From: an uncultured Kangiella sp.
Lineage (GTDB): Bacteria > Pseudomonadota > Gammaproteobacteria > Enterobacterales > Kangiellaceae
Length of the DNA: 64,000 bases
Assembly: GCA_947503435.1 (NCBI GenBank)
Contig: CANNDL010000005.1
Coordinates: forward strand, 62,001 to 126,000
Reading direction: 5' to 3'
The notes below the pieces were generated by a model, which worked only from the letters and a program-made list of their open reading frames with translations, made no database searches and was not told where the DNA came from. This document shows positions 7,800-17,523 of the stretch, piece by piece (the stretch's first letter is position 1; every line of letters begins with the position of its first letter). The translations under genes and the position numbers were made by a program.

Positions 7800-10019
7800 A
7801 TGTTAGATCGCGCTAGCGTCATAGACGAAAACTTCCAAATTGCAGTTAAAACTTCCAAATTCCCTGAGAAACTCAGCAACATTGCAGCGGCAGTAACCCA
7901 ATTATCTCCAAGCGAGTTTGTCGAATTATTCGAATCGCAAGTAATTAGTCGCCATTTAGACCTGCGTGCACGCAAGCTAAAAGATCAAGGGATTGGATTT
8001 TACACCATTGGCTCTAGTGGTCATGAAGGGAATGCGGTCTTGGGCAAAGTATTTCGTCATACCGACATGGCTTTTTTGCATTATCGTTCTGGCGCTTTAA
8101 TGGTACAACGCTCACGTCATTTACCAAATATCGATCCTATCCGCGACCAGATTTTATCTTTAGTAGCAGCCAAAGAGGATCCGATTTCGCAAGGCCGGCA
8201 TAAAGTATTTGGTAGCAAAGAGTTATTTGTTCCACCACAGACTTCAACTATCGCATCGCACTTACCTAAAGCAATGGGCACTGCCTGGTCATTAGGGCGT
8301 GCTGAGCGTGCAGATTTTAAAGCCAACATCCCGAATGATAGTGTGGTTTTGTGTAATTTTGGGGACGCTAGTTTTAATCATGCCACTTCGCAAGCTGCTT
8401 TTAATACCGCACAATATCTAGCTTATAAAGGTGAACCATTACCTCTGGTATTTATTTGTGAAGATAATGGTATTGGTATTTCTGTATCTACTCCAGACAA
8501 CTGGGTAGAAAACAATGTTAAGAATCGTCAATCCATTGAATATATTCAAGCTAATGGATTGCACCTTCCTGATGCCTATTTAGCGGCACAAGAAGCAGAG
8601 GAAATTGCTCGTATTGAACGTCGGCCTGTTTTCTTACATTTGAAAACCGTGCGCTTAATGGGCCATGCCGGTAACGACACCGAATCGATGTATCACTCGA
8701 TGGATAGAATTGAAAAAGCAGAAGCACAAGATCCACTGTTGCACACTGCTCGTATTTGTATTGAATCAGGTTATTTATCAGTAGGAGAAATTTTAGATTT
8801 ATACGATAAAACTCGTGACACAGTAGAAGCAACTGCTAAGCAGTGTATCGAACTACCAAAACTTTCTAATGCCGAAGAAGTGTGCGCCGCTATTGCGCCC
8901 GAGCTGCCGAGTAAAGACAAGCCTGAAATTGCGAAAATTAATAGACGTAAAGAGATATTCGATATTGGTCGTCAATTTAAGTTTTTAGATAAACCTAGAA
9001 GCATGGCACAACTTATCAATTACTCATTAACGGATTTAATGGAGCAATATCAAAACATAATCATGTTTGGTGAAGATGTCGGTAAAAAAGGTGGTGTTTA
9101 TAGTATTTCGACCAACCTGCAAAAACGCTTCGGTGAAGCGCGCGTTTTCGATACTTTATTAGATGAAACCAGTATTTTAGGGACTGCTATTGGTGCTGCG
9201 CATTTAGGTTATTTACCCATGCCAGAAATTCAATTCTTGGCATATACGCATAATGCAGAAGATCAGATCCGAGGCGAAGCTGCCACCCTATCGTATTTTT
9301 CAAATAATCAATTCACTAACCCAATGGTTATTCGAATTGCTGGCCTTGCCTACCAAAAAGGGTTCGGTGGTCATTTCCATAATGATAATAGTTTTGGGTT
9401 CTTACGCGAAATTCCAGGAGTGGTTGTAGCTTGTCCATCTAATGGCTTAGATGCGGCAAAGATGATGCGTGAAGCTGTACGTTTAGCAGATGAACAAAAA
9501 CGCGTAGTTGTATTCTTAGAGCCCATCGCTTTATATCACACCAAAGACTTACATGAAGCTGGTGACAATGGTTGGTTATGTGAATACCCGCATCCTAGTG
9601 AAACTATTGATTTTGGCCAGTTTGGTTTAACTTCAGCGGAGAATAAAAACTCTAAAGAAACCTTAATAATCACTTACGGCAACGGTAATTATTTATCACA
9701 GCAAGCACAAAAAATATTAGCGGAAAAACATAAAACCGACGTAACCGTTATGGATTTACGTTGGCTTGCACCTTTAAACCATAAAGCTATTGCTGAAGAA
9801 GCAGCAAAATATAACAAAGTATTAATTGTGGATGAATGCCGTAAAACAGGCTCCGTTTCAGAAGAGTTAATTACTGGCCTAGTGGAGCATCTAGAGAGCC
9901 CGCCAAAAATCAAACGAATTACCGGTCATGATACCTTTATTCCAATTGGTGTTTCCTGGGAGTTCGTATTGCCTAGTAAAGACGATATAGTTAATGCGGT
10001 TTTGGAATTGAAAAAATAA
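7800..10019 (+). CDS. Branched-chain 2-oxoacid dehydrogenase E1, alpha-beta fusion
   Basis: This 739-residue thiamine diphosphate enzyme joins E1 alpha (about 40-345; GIGFYTIGSSGHEGNA, FGDASFNHATSQ, EDNGIGISVST) to E1 beta (about 400-739; MFGEDVGKKGGVY, RVFDTLLDETSILGTAIGAA, IRIAGLAYQKGFGGHFHNDNS). It would decarboxylate branched-chain 2-oxoacids and pass the acyl group to a lipoyl E2. Most bacteria use two separate subunits. No E2, E3 or other bkd gene is next to it, so it must work with components encoded elsewhere. The start is an ATG with a poor ribosome site. A strong terminator follows. Confidence 0.88.
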   Translation: MLDRASVIDENFQIAVKTSKFPEKLSNIAAAVTQLSPSEFVELFESQVISRHLDLRARKLKDQGIGFYTIGSSGHEGNAVLGKVFRHTDMAFLHYRSGALMVQRSRHLPNIDPIRDQILSLVAAKEDPISQGRHKVFGSKELFVPPQTSTIASHLPKAMGTAWSLGRAERADFKANIPNDSVVLCNFGDASFNHATSQAAFNTAQYLAYKGEPLPLVFICEDNGIGISVSTPDNWVENNVKNRQSIEYIQANGLHLPDAYLAAQEAEEIARIERRPVFLHLKTVRLMGHAGNDTESMYHSMDRIEKAEAQDPLLHTARICIESGYLSVGEILDLYDKTRDTVEATAKQCIELPKLSNAEEVCAAIAPELPSKDKPEIAKINRRKEIFDIGRQFKFLDKPRSMAQLINYSLTDLMEQYQNIIMFGEDVGKKGGVYSISTNLQKRFGEARVFDTLLDETSILGTAIGAAHLGYLPMPEIQFLAYTHNAEDQIRGEAATLSYFSNNQFTNPMVIRIAGLAYQKGFGGHFHNDNSFGFLREIPGVVVACPSNGLDAAKMMREAVRLADEQKRVVVFLEPIALYHTKDLHEAGDNGWLCEYPHPSETIDFGQFGLTSAENKNSKETLIITYGNGNYLSQQAQKILAEKHKTDVTVMDLRWLAPLNHKAIAEEAAKYNKVLIVDECRKTGSVSEELITGLVEHLESPPKIKRITGHDTFIPIGVSWEFVLPSKDDIVNAVLELKK

Positions 10020-10041
10020 ATTCTATTTCAACCAACCATTA

Positions 10042-10067
10042 AAAAAGCCCTCAAGTGAGGGCTTTTT
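10042..10067. terminator. Bidirectional intrinsic terminator
   Basis: A twelve-bp stem (AAAAAGCCCTCA / TGAGGGCTTTTT) with a two-base apex lies between convergent genes ending at 10019 and 10084. T runs flank it on both strands. Confidence 0.92.
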
Positions 10068-10083
10068 AATTTCTATAGGCTGG

Positions 10084-11640
10084 TTATCCAGCAGGATAAA
10101 CATAGCTAGATTGTATACCAAGGGGTAGTCCATAACCCAACTCAGCTAAACCCCAATAACCTAATAAGAACAATGTCCAGCCGATTAAGAAAGCAATCGA
10201 GAATGGAAGCATCATTGCTACTAATGTGCCGATACCCGTGTCTTTAACGTACTTCTGGCAGTAAACCACTACCAATGGGAAATACGGCATTAATGGCGTG
10301 ATAATGTTGGAGCTTGAGTCACCTACACGATAAGCCGCTTGCGTTAAGTCAGGCGAAATTCCTAATTGCATTAACATGGGTACAAAGATTGGAGCTAATA
10401 ATGCCCATTTACCTGATGCTGAACCTACGAATAAATTCACAAAAGCCGTTAAGAAAATAATACCTACGATAGTAACTGCACTTGGTAATGCCAATGCTTG
10501 CAATCCTTGAGCGCCTTTAATCGCTAACAATGCTCCTAAATTTGAATTAGCAAAAGCAGCAACGAATAAAGCACAGAAGAACGCCATTACGATGTAATAA
10601 GCCATACCGCCCATCGCTTTGCTCATAGCATCAATCATATCTTTGGTTTTCTTAAAGGTACCTACAAAGAATCCGTAAATCGCGCCAGGGATCCAGAATA
10701 ATAAGAAAATCAATGGCACAATCGATTGCATGATTGGTGCTTTGAAATTAGTTAATTCGCCGTTATAACGCATCGCCGAATCCGCTGGCAATGAAACATA
10801 AGCCAACAGGCCTAAACCTGCTAGCATCACAGCTGTGGCTATATAAAAACCTTTCTTTTCTTTAGATGTAATTTCATCAAACTTTGGTAAATCATCGGTA
10901 TCGCCATCTACCGCAGTTTTCTGTAAGCGAGGTTCGATAATTTTATCCGTGATATACCAACCCACTAAAATAATGAAAATACTGGAAATCGAAGTGAAGT
11001 AATAATTATTTAAAGGGTTCACTTCCATCACAGGGTTAATTAGTTGAGCGCCTGTTTGGGTAAAACTTTGTAATAAAGGATCGATACCAGAAGGTACAAA
11101 ATTAGCACTAAAACCACCACTCACACCAGCAAAGGCTGCTGCGATACCTGCTAATGGATGACGCCCCATTGAGTAATAAATAACGCCCGCTAATGGAATT
11201 ACTAACACATAACCAGCGTCAGTTGCGGTATGACTCACAATGCCCACTAAAATCACCACTGGCGTTAATAAGAACTTTGGAGTTCTTTTTAACATCAGCT
11301 TAATACCTGTATTGATATAGCCAGAGTGTTCCGCTACTCCAACACCTAACATCGCGACAAGTACTACCCCCAGCGGTGCGAAACCAGTAAAGGTTTTGAC
11401 CATACTAGAGAGGAAGTTGGCCAGTGAATCACCTGAGAGCATATTTTTAATTTGAATTGCTTCACCAGTTCTTGGATCGACGGCATCAAAGCTAGTACCT
11501 GAAAATAGCCAAGACAAAATCCAAACGACTACTAAAGCGAATAAGAAGATAATCGCAGGATCCGGTAATTTATTACCGACCCTTTCAATCATATTTAAAA
11601 ATCGGGCTATAGCGCCCTGTTTTTCTGTTGTGGTTGTCAT
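10084..11640 (-). CDS. AbgT family transporter
   Basis: This 518-residue inner-membrane protein has about 12 hydrophobic segments. Family signatures include VLVAMLGVGVAEHSGYI, HTATDAGYVLVIPLAGVIYY, GGFSANFVPSGIDPLLQSFT and a helical hairpin with SGKWALLAPIFVPM. The family includes AbgT (p-aminobenzoyl-glutamate uptake) and MtrF/YdaH-type exporters of sulfonamides, so substrate and direction remain open. The frame opens at 11652, but an internal ATG at 11640 has GGGGA 6 bases upstream and is preferred. No aminobenzoyl-glutamate hydrolase gene (abgAB) is nearby, which weakens an uptake role. Confidence 0.9.
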   Translation of the reverse strand: MTTTTEKQGAIARFLNMIERVGNKLPDPAIIFLFALVVVWILSWLFSGTSFDAVDPRTGEAIQIKNMLSGDSLANFLSSMVKTFTGFAPLGVVLVAMLGVGVAEHSGYINTGIKLMLKRTPKFLLTPVVILVGIVSHTATDAGYVLVIPLAGVIYYSMGRHPLAGIAAAFAGVSGGFSANFVPSGIDPLLQSFTQTGAQLINPVMEVNPLNNYYFTSISSIFIILVGWYITDKIIEPRLQKTAVDGDTDDLPKFDEITSKEKKGFYIATAVMLAGLGLLAYVSLPADSAMRYNGELTNFKAPIMQSIVPLIFLLFWIPGAIYGFFVGTFKKTKDMIDAMSKAMGGMAYYIVMAFFCALFVAAFANSNLGALLAIKGAQGLQALALPSAVTIVGIIFLTAFVNLFVGSASGKWALLAPIFVPMLMQLGISPDLTQAAYRVGDSSSNIITPLMPYFPLVVVYCQKYVKDTGIGTLVAMMLPFSIAFLIGWTLFLLGYWGLAELGYGLPLGIQSSYVYPAG

Positions 11641-11751
11641 TATGTTCCCCATTAAAAATTACGCTTGATAAGCTTCATTGTTTATACTGAATAACCGCAC
11701 TGGATTCAAGACACTAGTAGCTAACATATTGAAAATACTAAGTTTAAACTG

Positions 11752-12417
11752 CTAATTAATAACATTTGTTTGTTTTTTCACTAAATCGTGATAATTGATA
11801 AAGGTCTTAATCAAAACCAATAAAATAACAATCGCTAATTCAAAACCAAATTTCATTACAATAATAGCGCCGAATAACAGCACCAGGTGAGCTATCACGA
11901 TGCGTGAATAAGGTTCCATCATTTGCTTGCCAGCTTCTTTATCTTTGCGCTCCTTAAGCCAAAATTGAATAAAGTCGAACAGCCAATATGCAATCATGGC
12001 TATCACCGCTAACCATAGAACCCCTTCTGTATTTTGAAACCATTGATAAACCCAGTTCCACACATCCCAAGGTTCACCCGTAAAGTCTTGCTCAAAAATC
12101 TTCAGCACAATCATTCCATGAGCGCTGGTAAAAAAACCATAATGAACCAAAAAGAAAATCGCTAATCCTAAATTGCTATACCACTTTATGGCTTTACCTT
12201 TATTATTTTTACTACCACGGCAAGCTAAAATTTTTGTACAATTAAAAACCCCAATAACCGCATTTTCTAACCAGAACAATAGAATCACGGTGAAAATATC
12301 CCATTGCCAGTAAAGCACTCCAATAAGCGGAATCACATTAAGCGCAATCAGCAATAATAAACGCTGATAACCAATCTTTTGGAGTTTCTGTAAAGAAATC
12401 GAATTGTTAAATGACAT
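11752..12417 (-). CDS. DUF6498-like membrane protein
   Basis: This 221-residue protein has five or six hydrophobic segments. The early motif NVIPLIGVLYWQWDIFTVILLFWLENAVIGVFN, with its FWLEN core, is typical of the DUF6498 family as I remember it. Function is unknown. The ATG at 12417 is chosen over an upstream TTG. It is divergent from mtfA (12491), with 73 bases between. The call rests on the motif alone, without a search. Confidence 0.75.
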   Translation of the reverse strand: MSFNNSISLQKLQKIGYQRLLLLIALNVIPLIGVLYWQWDIFTVILLFWLENAVIGVFNCTKILACRGSKNNKGKAIKWYSNLGLAIFFLVHYGFFTSAHGMIVLKIFEQDFTGEPWDVWNWVYQWFQNTEGVLWLAVIAMIAYWLFDFIQFWLKERKDKEAGKQMMEPYSRIVIAHLVLLFGAIIVMKFGFELAIVILLVLIKTFINYHDLVKKQTNVIN

Positions 12418-12490
12418 GCCCAAGCCTATTTTCTTGAAATTTTTTTCGTTAGCCCAATGTTGTAATGAAACAACCTAACTATAACATCAT

Positions 12491-13318
12491 ATGGATTATT
12501 TGATTTATTCCATAATTCTTATTATCAGTGGCATTGCAATTTACTGGATTGCCAGCAGCAATAAGCGAAAAGCACGTAAGCGACAATCGATCGCCAACAT
12601 TCCTTTTCCGGCTGAGTGGCGCAAAATATTGCGGAAAAACCTTCCCTTCTTTTACAAAATGCCTGCTGACTTGCAATTACAGCTGAAAGATAAGATGCAA
12701 ATATTCTTATCAGAGAAGCAGTTTATAGGCCGTAAAGGGCAAGGAATTAATGATGAAGTACGAGTCACCATTGCAGCGCAAGCTTGCTTATTATTACTGA
12801 ATAGAAATACTGACTTTTACCCCTTTTTAAAAACCATCGTTGTTTACCCCGCTGCTTTTATTACTCGTCATGCGCAAGTTGACCATAATGGTGTGAAAAC
12901 TCAAGATGCAAGAGTTTTACTTGGTGAATCCTGGACTCGTGGCCAGGTGGTTTTATCTTGGCGCGATTCTGCATCAGGCGGTGCAGATTTTGATGATGGT
13001 CATAATTTAGTGATTCATGAATTTGCTCATCAGCTTGATGGCGAATCAGGAGTAACCAATGGTGCTCCACCATTAAATAAAGACCAATCATACCAAGAGT
13101 GGTCTAGAATCCTTTCTGGAGAATTTAATCGATTACAAATGCAAGCGAGAACAGGTGCAGAAAGCTTTCTAGATAAGTATGGAGCCACTAATCCTGCTGA
13201 ATTTTTTGCTGTTTCATCAGAAGTTTTTTTTGAAAAGCCCGAAGAATTGAAAAAATATCACTTGGAGCTATTTAGTCAACTAAAGGCCTATTATCAAATA
13301 GACCCGGCTCAATGGTAA
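12491..13318 (+). CDS. mtfA: MtfA-like zinc peptidase (M90)
   Basis: This 275-residue protein has one N-terminal membrane segment (2-20) followed by the MtfA domain. PFPAEWRKIL near 32-42 and the zinc motif VIHEFAHQLDGESG (HEFAH at about 176-180) are diagnostic. In enterobacteria MtfA binds the glucose-phosphotransferase regulator Mlc and has aminopeptidase activity. Mlc itself is not in this window. The membrane anchor is common in homologues outside enterobacteria. The gene ends 9 bases before the convergent yhiN stop. Confidence 0.92.
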   Translation: MDYLIYSIILIISGIAIYWIASSNKRKARKRQSIANIPFPAEWRKILRKNLPFFYKMPADLQLQLKDKMQIFLSEKQFIGRKGQGINDEVRVTIAAQACLLLLNRNTDFYPFLKTIVVYPAAFITRHAQVDHNGVKTQDARVLLGESWTRGQVVLSWRDSASGGADFDDGHNLVIHEFAHQLDGESGVTNGAPPLNKDQSYQEWSRILSGEFNRLQMQARTGAESFLDKYGATNPAEFFAVSSEVFFEKPEELKKYHLELFSQLKAYYQIDPAQW

Positions 13319-13327
13319 TTCGTACAT

Positions 13328-14515
13328 TCAAGTATATTGCCCTGCGCAGTGGCCAGAAGCCCAAGCCCACTGGAAATTGAAACCGCCTAAATGGCCAGTA
13401 ACATCTAAAACTTCGCCAATAAAATAAAGGCCTTTGACTTTCTTAGCTTCAAAGGTCTTTGAAGATACCTCATCAGTATTTATTCCACCCATGGTAACTT
13501 CCGCGGTTCTATAGCCTTCTGTTCCGGTTGGCTTAAGCTGCCATGCCTGTAGTGAGTCTGCCACCTTTTGCAAGTCGACATGCGAAATATCGGCTATTGG
13601 TTTATGCACTAATGACTCAAACCATAACTGGCTAAAACGCTCAGCGAGATTCTTAGTTAATTGCTCAGAAAGTAGCGTTACTAAGTGACTCTTAGACTTA
13701 TCCGACTGCCATTGCTTTAATTGCTCGAACAAATCCACATCAGGAAATAGATTTATCTCAACCGTATCGCCTGGCTGCCAATAAGACGATATTTGCAATA
13801 TCGAAGGACCTGATAAACCTCGATGGGTAAAGAGGATATTTTCTCTAAAAGACTGACCATTACAGCTGACCAAAGCATCTGCTGACACACCGGAAAGCCC
13901 ATCAAATTCTTCTAGCATCTTGGGGTTTAAGGTAAATGGTACCAAAGCTGCCCATGTGGGATAGAGGCTTAAGTCAAACTGCTTTGCGATATCATAGCCA
14001 AAGCCTGTCGCGCCCATAGTAGGAATAGACAAGCCGCCAGTAGCAATCACCAAGGATTCACATTGCCATTTACCTTGATTGGTAGAAACAATAAAACCAT
14101 CATCAATTTTTTTTACTGACTCAACGGAGCACTTAATACGAACTTCCGCGCCCTTTTCATCACACTCAGCCAGTAGCATATTGACGATATCTTTGGCCTT
14201 GTTATCACAAAATAGTTGCCCGAGTTTCTTTTCATGGTAAGGAATACCATGTTTTTCTACTAGTGCGATGAAATCCCACTGAGTATAACGACTTAAAGCT
14301 GACTTACAGAAATGATCATTATGCGAAAGGTAATTTCCAGGTTCGGCATAGTAGTTGGTAAAATTACAACGACCACCACCCGACATTAGGATCTTCTTGC
14401 CTACTTTATTGGCATGGTCAAAAACCATAGTCGAACGACCACGAGTGGCTGCGCTAATTCCGCACATCAAACCCGCCGCACCGGCGCCAATAACTAAAAC
14501 ATCAATGGATTGCAA
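13328..14515 (-). CDS. yhiN: HI0933-family flavoprotein (YhiN-like)
   Basis: This 395-residue NAD(P)/FAD-dependent oxidoreductase begins with the dinucleotide motif VLVIGAGAAGLMCGISAA (6-23). The family block GKKILMSGGGRCNFTNY lies near 39-55, LVIATGGLSIPTMGATGFGYDIA near 155-177, and the C-terminal GLYFIGEVLDVTGHLGGFNFQWAWASG completes the FAD site. The family's reaction is not firmly known. No ATG is available at the N-terminus, and TTG at 14515 gives the standard start. Confidence 0.92.
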   Translation of the reverse strand: MQSIDVLVIGAGAAGLMCGISAATRGRSTMVFDHANKVGKKILMSGGGRCNFTNYYAEPGNYLSHNDHFCKSALSRYTQWDFIALVEKHGIPYHEKKLGQLFCDNKAKDIVNMLLAECDEKGAEVRIKCSVESVKKIDDGFIVSTNQGKWQCESLVIATGGLSIPTMGATGFGYDIAKQFDLSLYPTWAALVPFTLNPKMLEEFDGLSGVSADALVSCNGQSFRENILFTHRGLSGPSILQISSYWQPGDTVEINLFPDVDLFEQLKQWQSDKSKSHLVTLLSEQLTKNLAERFSQLWFESLVHKPIADISHVDLQKVADSLQAWQLKPTGTEGYRTAEVTMGGINTDEVSSKTFEAKKVKGLYFIGEVLDVTGHLGGFNFQWAWASGHCAGQYT

Positions 14516-14629
14516 AAGAGTACCTTATAATTTTGAAGCACGGAGATTATATCAGCAGATAGAATAATTGTTCTTATAAATTAAGCTGTTACAATCGTTT
14601 TTATTATCGCATTGTAACTGGCACAAACG

Positions 14630-15220
14630 ATGTTCCAACAAGCCTTCAAAATATTTGGGAAACACTCATTCCAACACGCCATTTTCTATAACAACAATAA
14701 GAGCCTTCGATTTGAGTTAGCGGAAGGAGGAACTAGAACATCCCGATTTATTAGTGCATTAGAAAAATCAATGAAAATTACCAAAACTCTATTTCATGAA
14801 TCCAAAGTACTATCTGTATGTCTTGCATTTCCAGGCAACAATTACTTAACTAATTTGAGTGTATTCAGAAACCTGTCTGACTTAGAAATCAAAATTCCCT
14901 CGAAAAGCGACAAATACAACGAATGGATAGAAGATGACGAATGGAATAGAAACTATATTTTCTATTCCATCAAGCCTCACGAAATAGAAAAATATTTATT
15001 TGGTAAGCTAGGTGCTGAACTAGGGGTCAGTCCTTCTTTTTGGTTTGATCTTTACATTTTCGATACAGATCTTGGCGTTTTGGTTCACCCTTACGATGAC
15101 AGAGGTATGGATGTTGTAGGCCCAAATCAAAATCTGATCAAGAGCCTCTATGATCAATATAGCTCTTTGCTATTAAACCACGACAAAGAGATTATGGACA
15201 ACTGGTTCGACACTAACTAA
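14630..15220 (+). CDS. DUF3885-like protein
   Basis: This 196-residue soluble protein resembles the DUF3885 group. An early LRFELAEGGTRTSRFISALEKSM stretch is followed by the C-terminal block VHPYDDRGMDVVGPN, LIKSLYDQYSSLLLNHDKEIMDNWF. These proteins are often encoded near toxin-immunity loci, but nothing here supports that role. It is isolated between two minus-strand genes. The ATG is the first possible start, and no clear ribosome site is seen. Confidence 0.72.
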   Translation: MFQQAFKIFGKHSFQHAIFYNNNKSLRFELAEGGTRTSRFISALEKSMKITKTLFHESKVLSVCLAFPGNNYLTNLSVFRNLSDLEIKIPSKSDKYNEWIEDDEWNRNYIFYSIKPHEIEKYLFGKLGAELGVSPSFWFDLYIFDTDLGVLVHPYDDRGMDVVGPNQNLIKSLYDQYSSLLLNHDKEIMDNWFDTN

Positions 15221-15279
15221 CAAACGGGATCCACATCGACTTGACAGGTCAGCGTTCTAAGCATCCATGCAATACGGAA

Positions 15280-16335
15280 TTAACTAACTTCTATAGACTT
15301 AGACCCTTCCAATCTTTCCACAAAATTTGCACCCATAATTTGAGAGGGAGTTGCTGAGCCAGCAGCAATATCGTTTTGCATAAAGTGTTCTACGATAGCA
15401 ACTGCGCCGAAAACTGTGACATCATAACCACTCGCGGTTTCTACTCGTGCCGTGACCGACTTGCCATTGGCATCGATTGCTTTACCCCAGACAAAAGTTC
15501 TTAAGGTGTCACGTTTGGCTTTATTTGGACCTCGAACTCTTTTATCAATTTGTTTCTTTAAAAAGTTCTGCACAAAGCCTAACCCTAATAGCGGTCTAAA
15601 CCAATTCATGCGCTTCATTTTTTTCACGAGCTTTGGTGAAGCAGGAATATAGGTTTTAATATTAGGAATACCCGTACTATGGTAAGCGGTAGAAACGTCA
15701 CCCCACGGAATGGTCATAGCAAGTTTTTCACCATCACCAAAGTTAATTTTCTCAACACTATGGGCAAAGCCAACTGAAGTAATGTTGCCATTTTGTCGTA
15801 CTTTACCGCCTTCTTTTAAACCTTCTACCGAAGTTTTAGCCGTTCCTGGGCTTAAGCCTGAGCGTGAGTCAAAACCAAGCTGCAAAGAAACCGCCTCTGG
15901 AAATGCTTGCTTTAAAGTGGCTGCAATACAATCCGTTGGGATTACGTCAAAACCCACTCCTGAGCAGAATACAACATCAGCATCTTTGGCATGTTTATCG
16001 AAAGCTTGGCACATTTCAAATACATTAATTTCGCCAGTAATATCGATGTAATGGGCTTTTTGAGATAAGCAAGCTTCCATCATTGGTTTCGCTGTTTGCG
16101 AAAAAGGCCCCGCGCAGTGCAATACTAGATCCACTTTAGCTATTTCTTGTTCTACAGCTTTAGAATCGGCTAAATCAAAAGCACAGTATTCTAGCCCGTA
16201 TTGTTCTGCTATTGGCTTTAGCTTGGCTTCACTACGACCAGCAACCACTGGTTTCAAACCTTTTTTTACTGCTTCTTCCACCATTAACTGCCCGGTGTAA
16301 CCCGTAGCGCCATAAATCATCCAGTTCTTAACCAT
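15280..16335 (-). CDS. Saccharopine dehydrogenase-like NADP-binding protein
   Basis: This 351-residue protein starts with an NAD(P)-binding Rossmann motif (WMIYGATGYTGQLMVEEA, 5-22). AGPFSQTAKPMMEAC and HYIDITGEINVF follow, the arrangement seen in the saccharopine dehydrogenase/trans-acting enoyl reductase group. C-terminal GYDVTVFGAVAIVEHFM suggests a substrate-binding part. The true substrate is not predictable. The family includes lipid-modifying reductases. It is monocistronic by position. Confidence 0.85.
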   Translation of the reverse strand: MVKNWMIYGATGYTGQLMVEEAVKKGLKPVVAGRSEAKLKPIAEQYGLEYCAFDLADSKAVEQEIAKVDLVLHCAGPFSQTAKPMMEACLSQKAHYIDITGEINVFEMCQAFDKHAKDADVVFCSGVGFDVIPTDCIAATLKQAFPEAVSLQLGFDSRSGLSPGTAKTSVEGLKEGGKVRQNGNITSVGFAHSVEKINFGDGEKLAMTIPWGDVSTAYHSTGIPNIKTYIPASPKLVKKMKRMNWFRPLLGLGFVQNFLKKQIDKRVRGPNKAKRDTLRTFVWGKAIDANGKSVTARVETASGYDVTVFGAVAIVEHFMQNDIAAGSATPSQIMGANFVERLEGSKSIEVS

Positions 16336-16608
16336 TGCGAACCCCAGCTGTTATTCAGTTAAAAATAATATCACAGCATCCATTGCTCGATAGTCATTAT
16401 CGGGCTCATTAGTTGCATTTGCATCAAAAAAAATCAAAGTTATCTTAAGGTTAAGAAAATGGACATTAACTTTTTATTACAAAAAATAGAGTGTTACAAT
16501 CTAACTCATGCAAAAACATTGCAGTTTTGCGGTAAATAATAAGCAACAATACTTATAAAATTATCGAACTCGCTAAGCTAAACATTGATTAAAACCTCAA
16601 AAGAAGTC

Positions 16609-17523
16609 ATGACAAAGCTATTCAATTCAACTCTCTTCCTCTATGCCTTTACCGTAATCGTTTGGGGTAGTACCTGGTTTACTATTGAGTATCAGCTTGG
16701 AGTTGTTCCGCATGAGTACTCCAGCTTCTATCGATTTGGGTTGGCCAGCTTATTGTTATTTGTTTATTGCTTTTATAAAAAGCTTAATTTGAGTTTCAGC
16801 ACTAAACACCATTTGTGGATGGCTTTATTGGGTTTAACGCTTTTTTGCCTGAACTATTTAATGGTCTATGAAGCTCAAGTTTATTTAACCTCTGCTATGG
16901 CTTCGGTCATATTCTCTTCAATCTTAATCGTTAATATCTTTAACTCTTGGCTCTTCTTTAAAACACCAATCAACAAAGAAGTCATTGTTGGCGCGGTCAT
17001 TGGCTTGGTTGGAATTGTTTGTATTTTCTGGAAAGACTTAGAGATTTTAAGCTTTGAAAATAAAATGCTCTATGGCCTCGCTATTTCATTGTTAGGAGTG
17101 CTAGCAGCATCTATTGGAAATATGGTATCAGTGCAAACTCAGAAGCATGAGTTACCGGTAATACAGATGAACGCTTATGCCATGGGCTATGGTGCTTTAT
17201 TGAGCTTGATTATCGGCTTAGTGCAAGGCAAGCCAATCATTTACGATACGGCACCTTCTTACAGCATCAGCATGCTTTATCTATCGTTATTCGGATCAGT
17301 ACTAGCCTTTGGAGCTTATTTGACGTTATTGCGAAGAATTGGCATCCACAAAGCGACTTATATAGTAGTTTTATTCCCAGCAGTAGCCTTACTAATCTCA
17401 ACATTCTTCGAAGATTTTGTTTGGACTTGGCCAATAGCCATTGGCATTATCCTAATTGGAGTTGGCAATGTGTTCGTAGTGAATCGAAAGGACTTATCTA
17501 AGAAAGAAGCTCAAGATACTTGA
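16609..17523 (+). CDS. DMT family (EamA) transporter
   Basis: This 304-residue inner-membrane protein has about ten helices in two EamA repeats. VIVWGSTWFTIEYQLG and the later SLFGSVLAFGAYLTLLRRIG are typical. Such proteins export or import amino acids and other small metabolites; the substrate is unknown. The frame opens at a TTG (16585), but the ATG at 16609 has AGAAG upstream and is preferred. The 3' end overlaps the convergent small basic protein gene by 30 bases. Confidence 0.88.
   Translation: MTKLFNSTLFLYAFTVIVWGSTWFTIEYQLGVVPHEYSSFYRFGLASLLLFVYCFYKKLNLSFSTKHHLWMALLGLTLFCLNYLMVYEAQVYLTSAMASVIFSSILIVNIFNSWLFFKTPINKEVIVGAVIGLVGIVCIFWKDLEILSFENKMLYGLAISLLGVLAASIGNMVSVQTQKHELPVIQMNAYAMGYGALLSLIIGLVQGKPIIYDTAPSYSISMLYLSLFGSVLAFGAYLTLLRRIGIHKATYIVVLFPAVALLISTFFEDFVWTWPIAIGIILIGVGNVFVVNRKDLSKKEAQDT

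Noticed and set aside
12491-13318. Prophage or toxin function for the HEFAH protein
   Set aside because: The complete MtfA pattern and chromosomal context identify it as an M90 peptidase.
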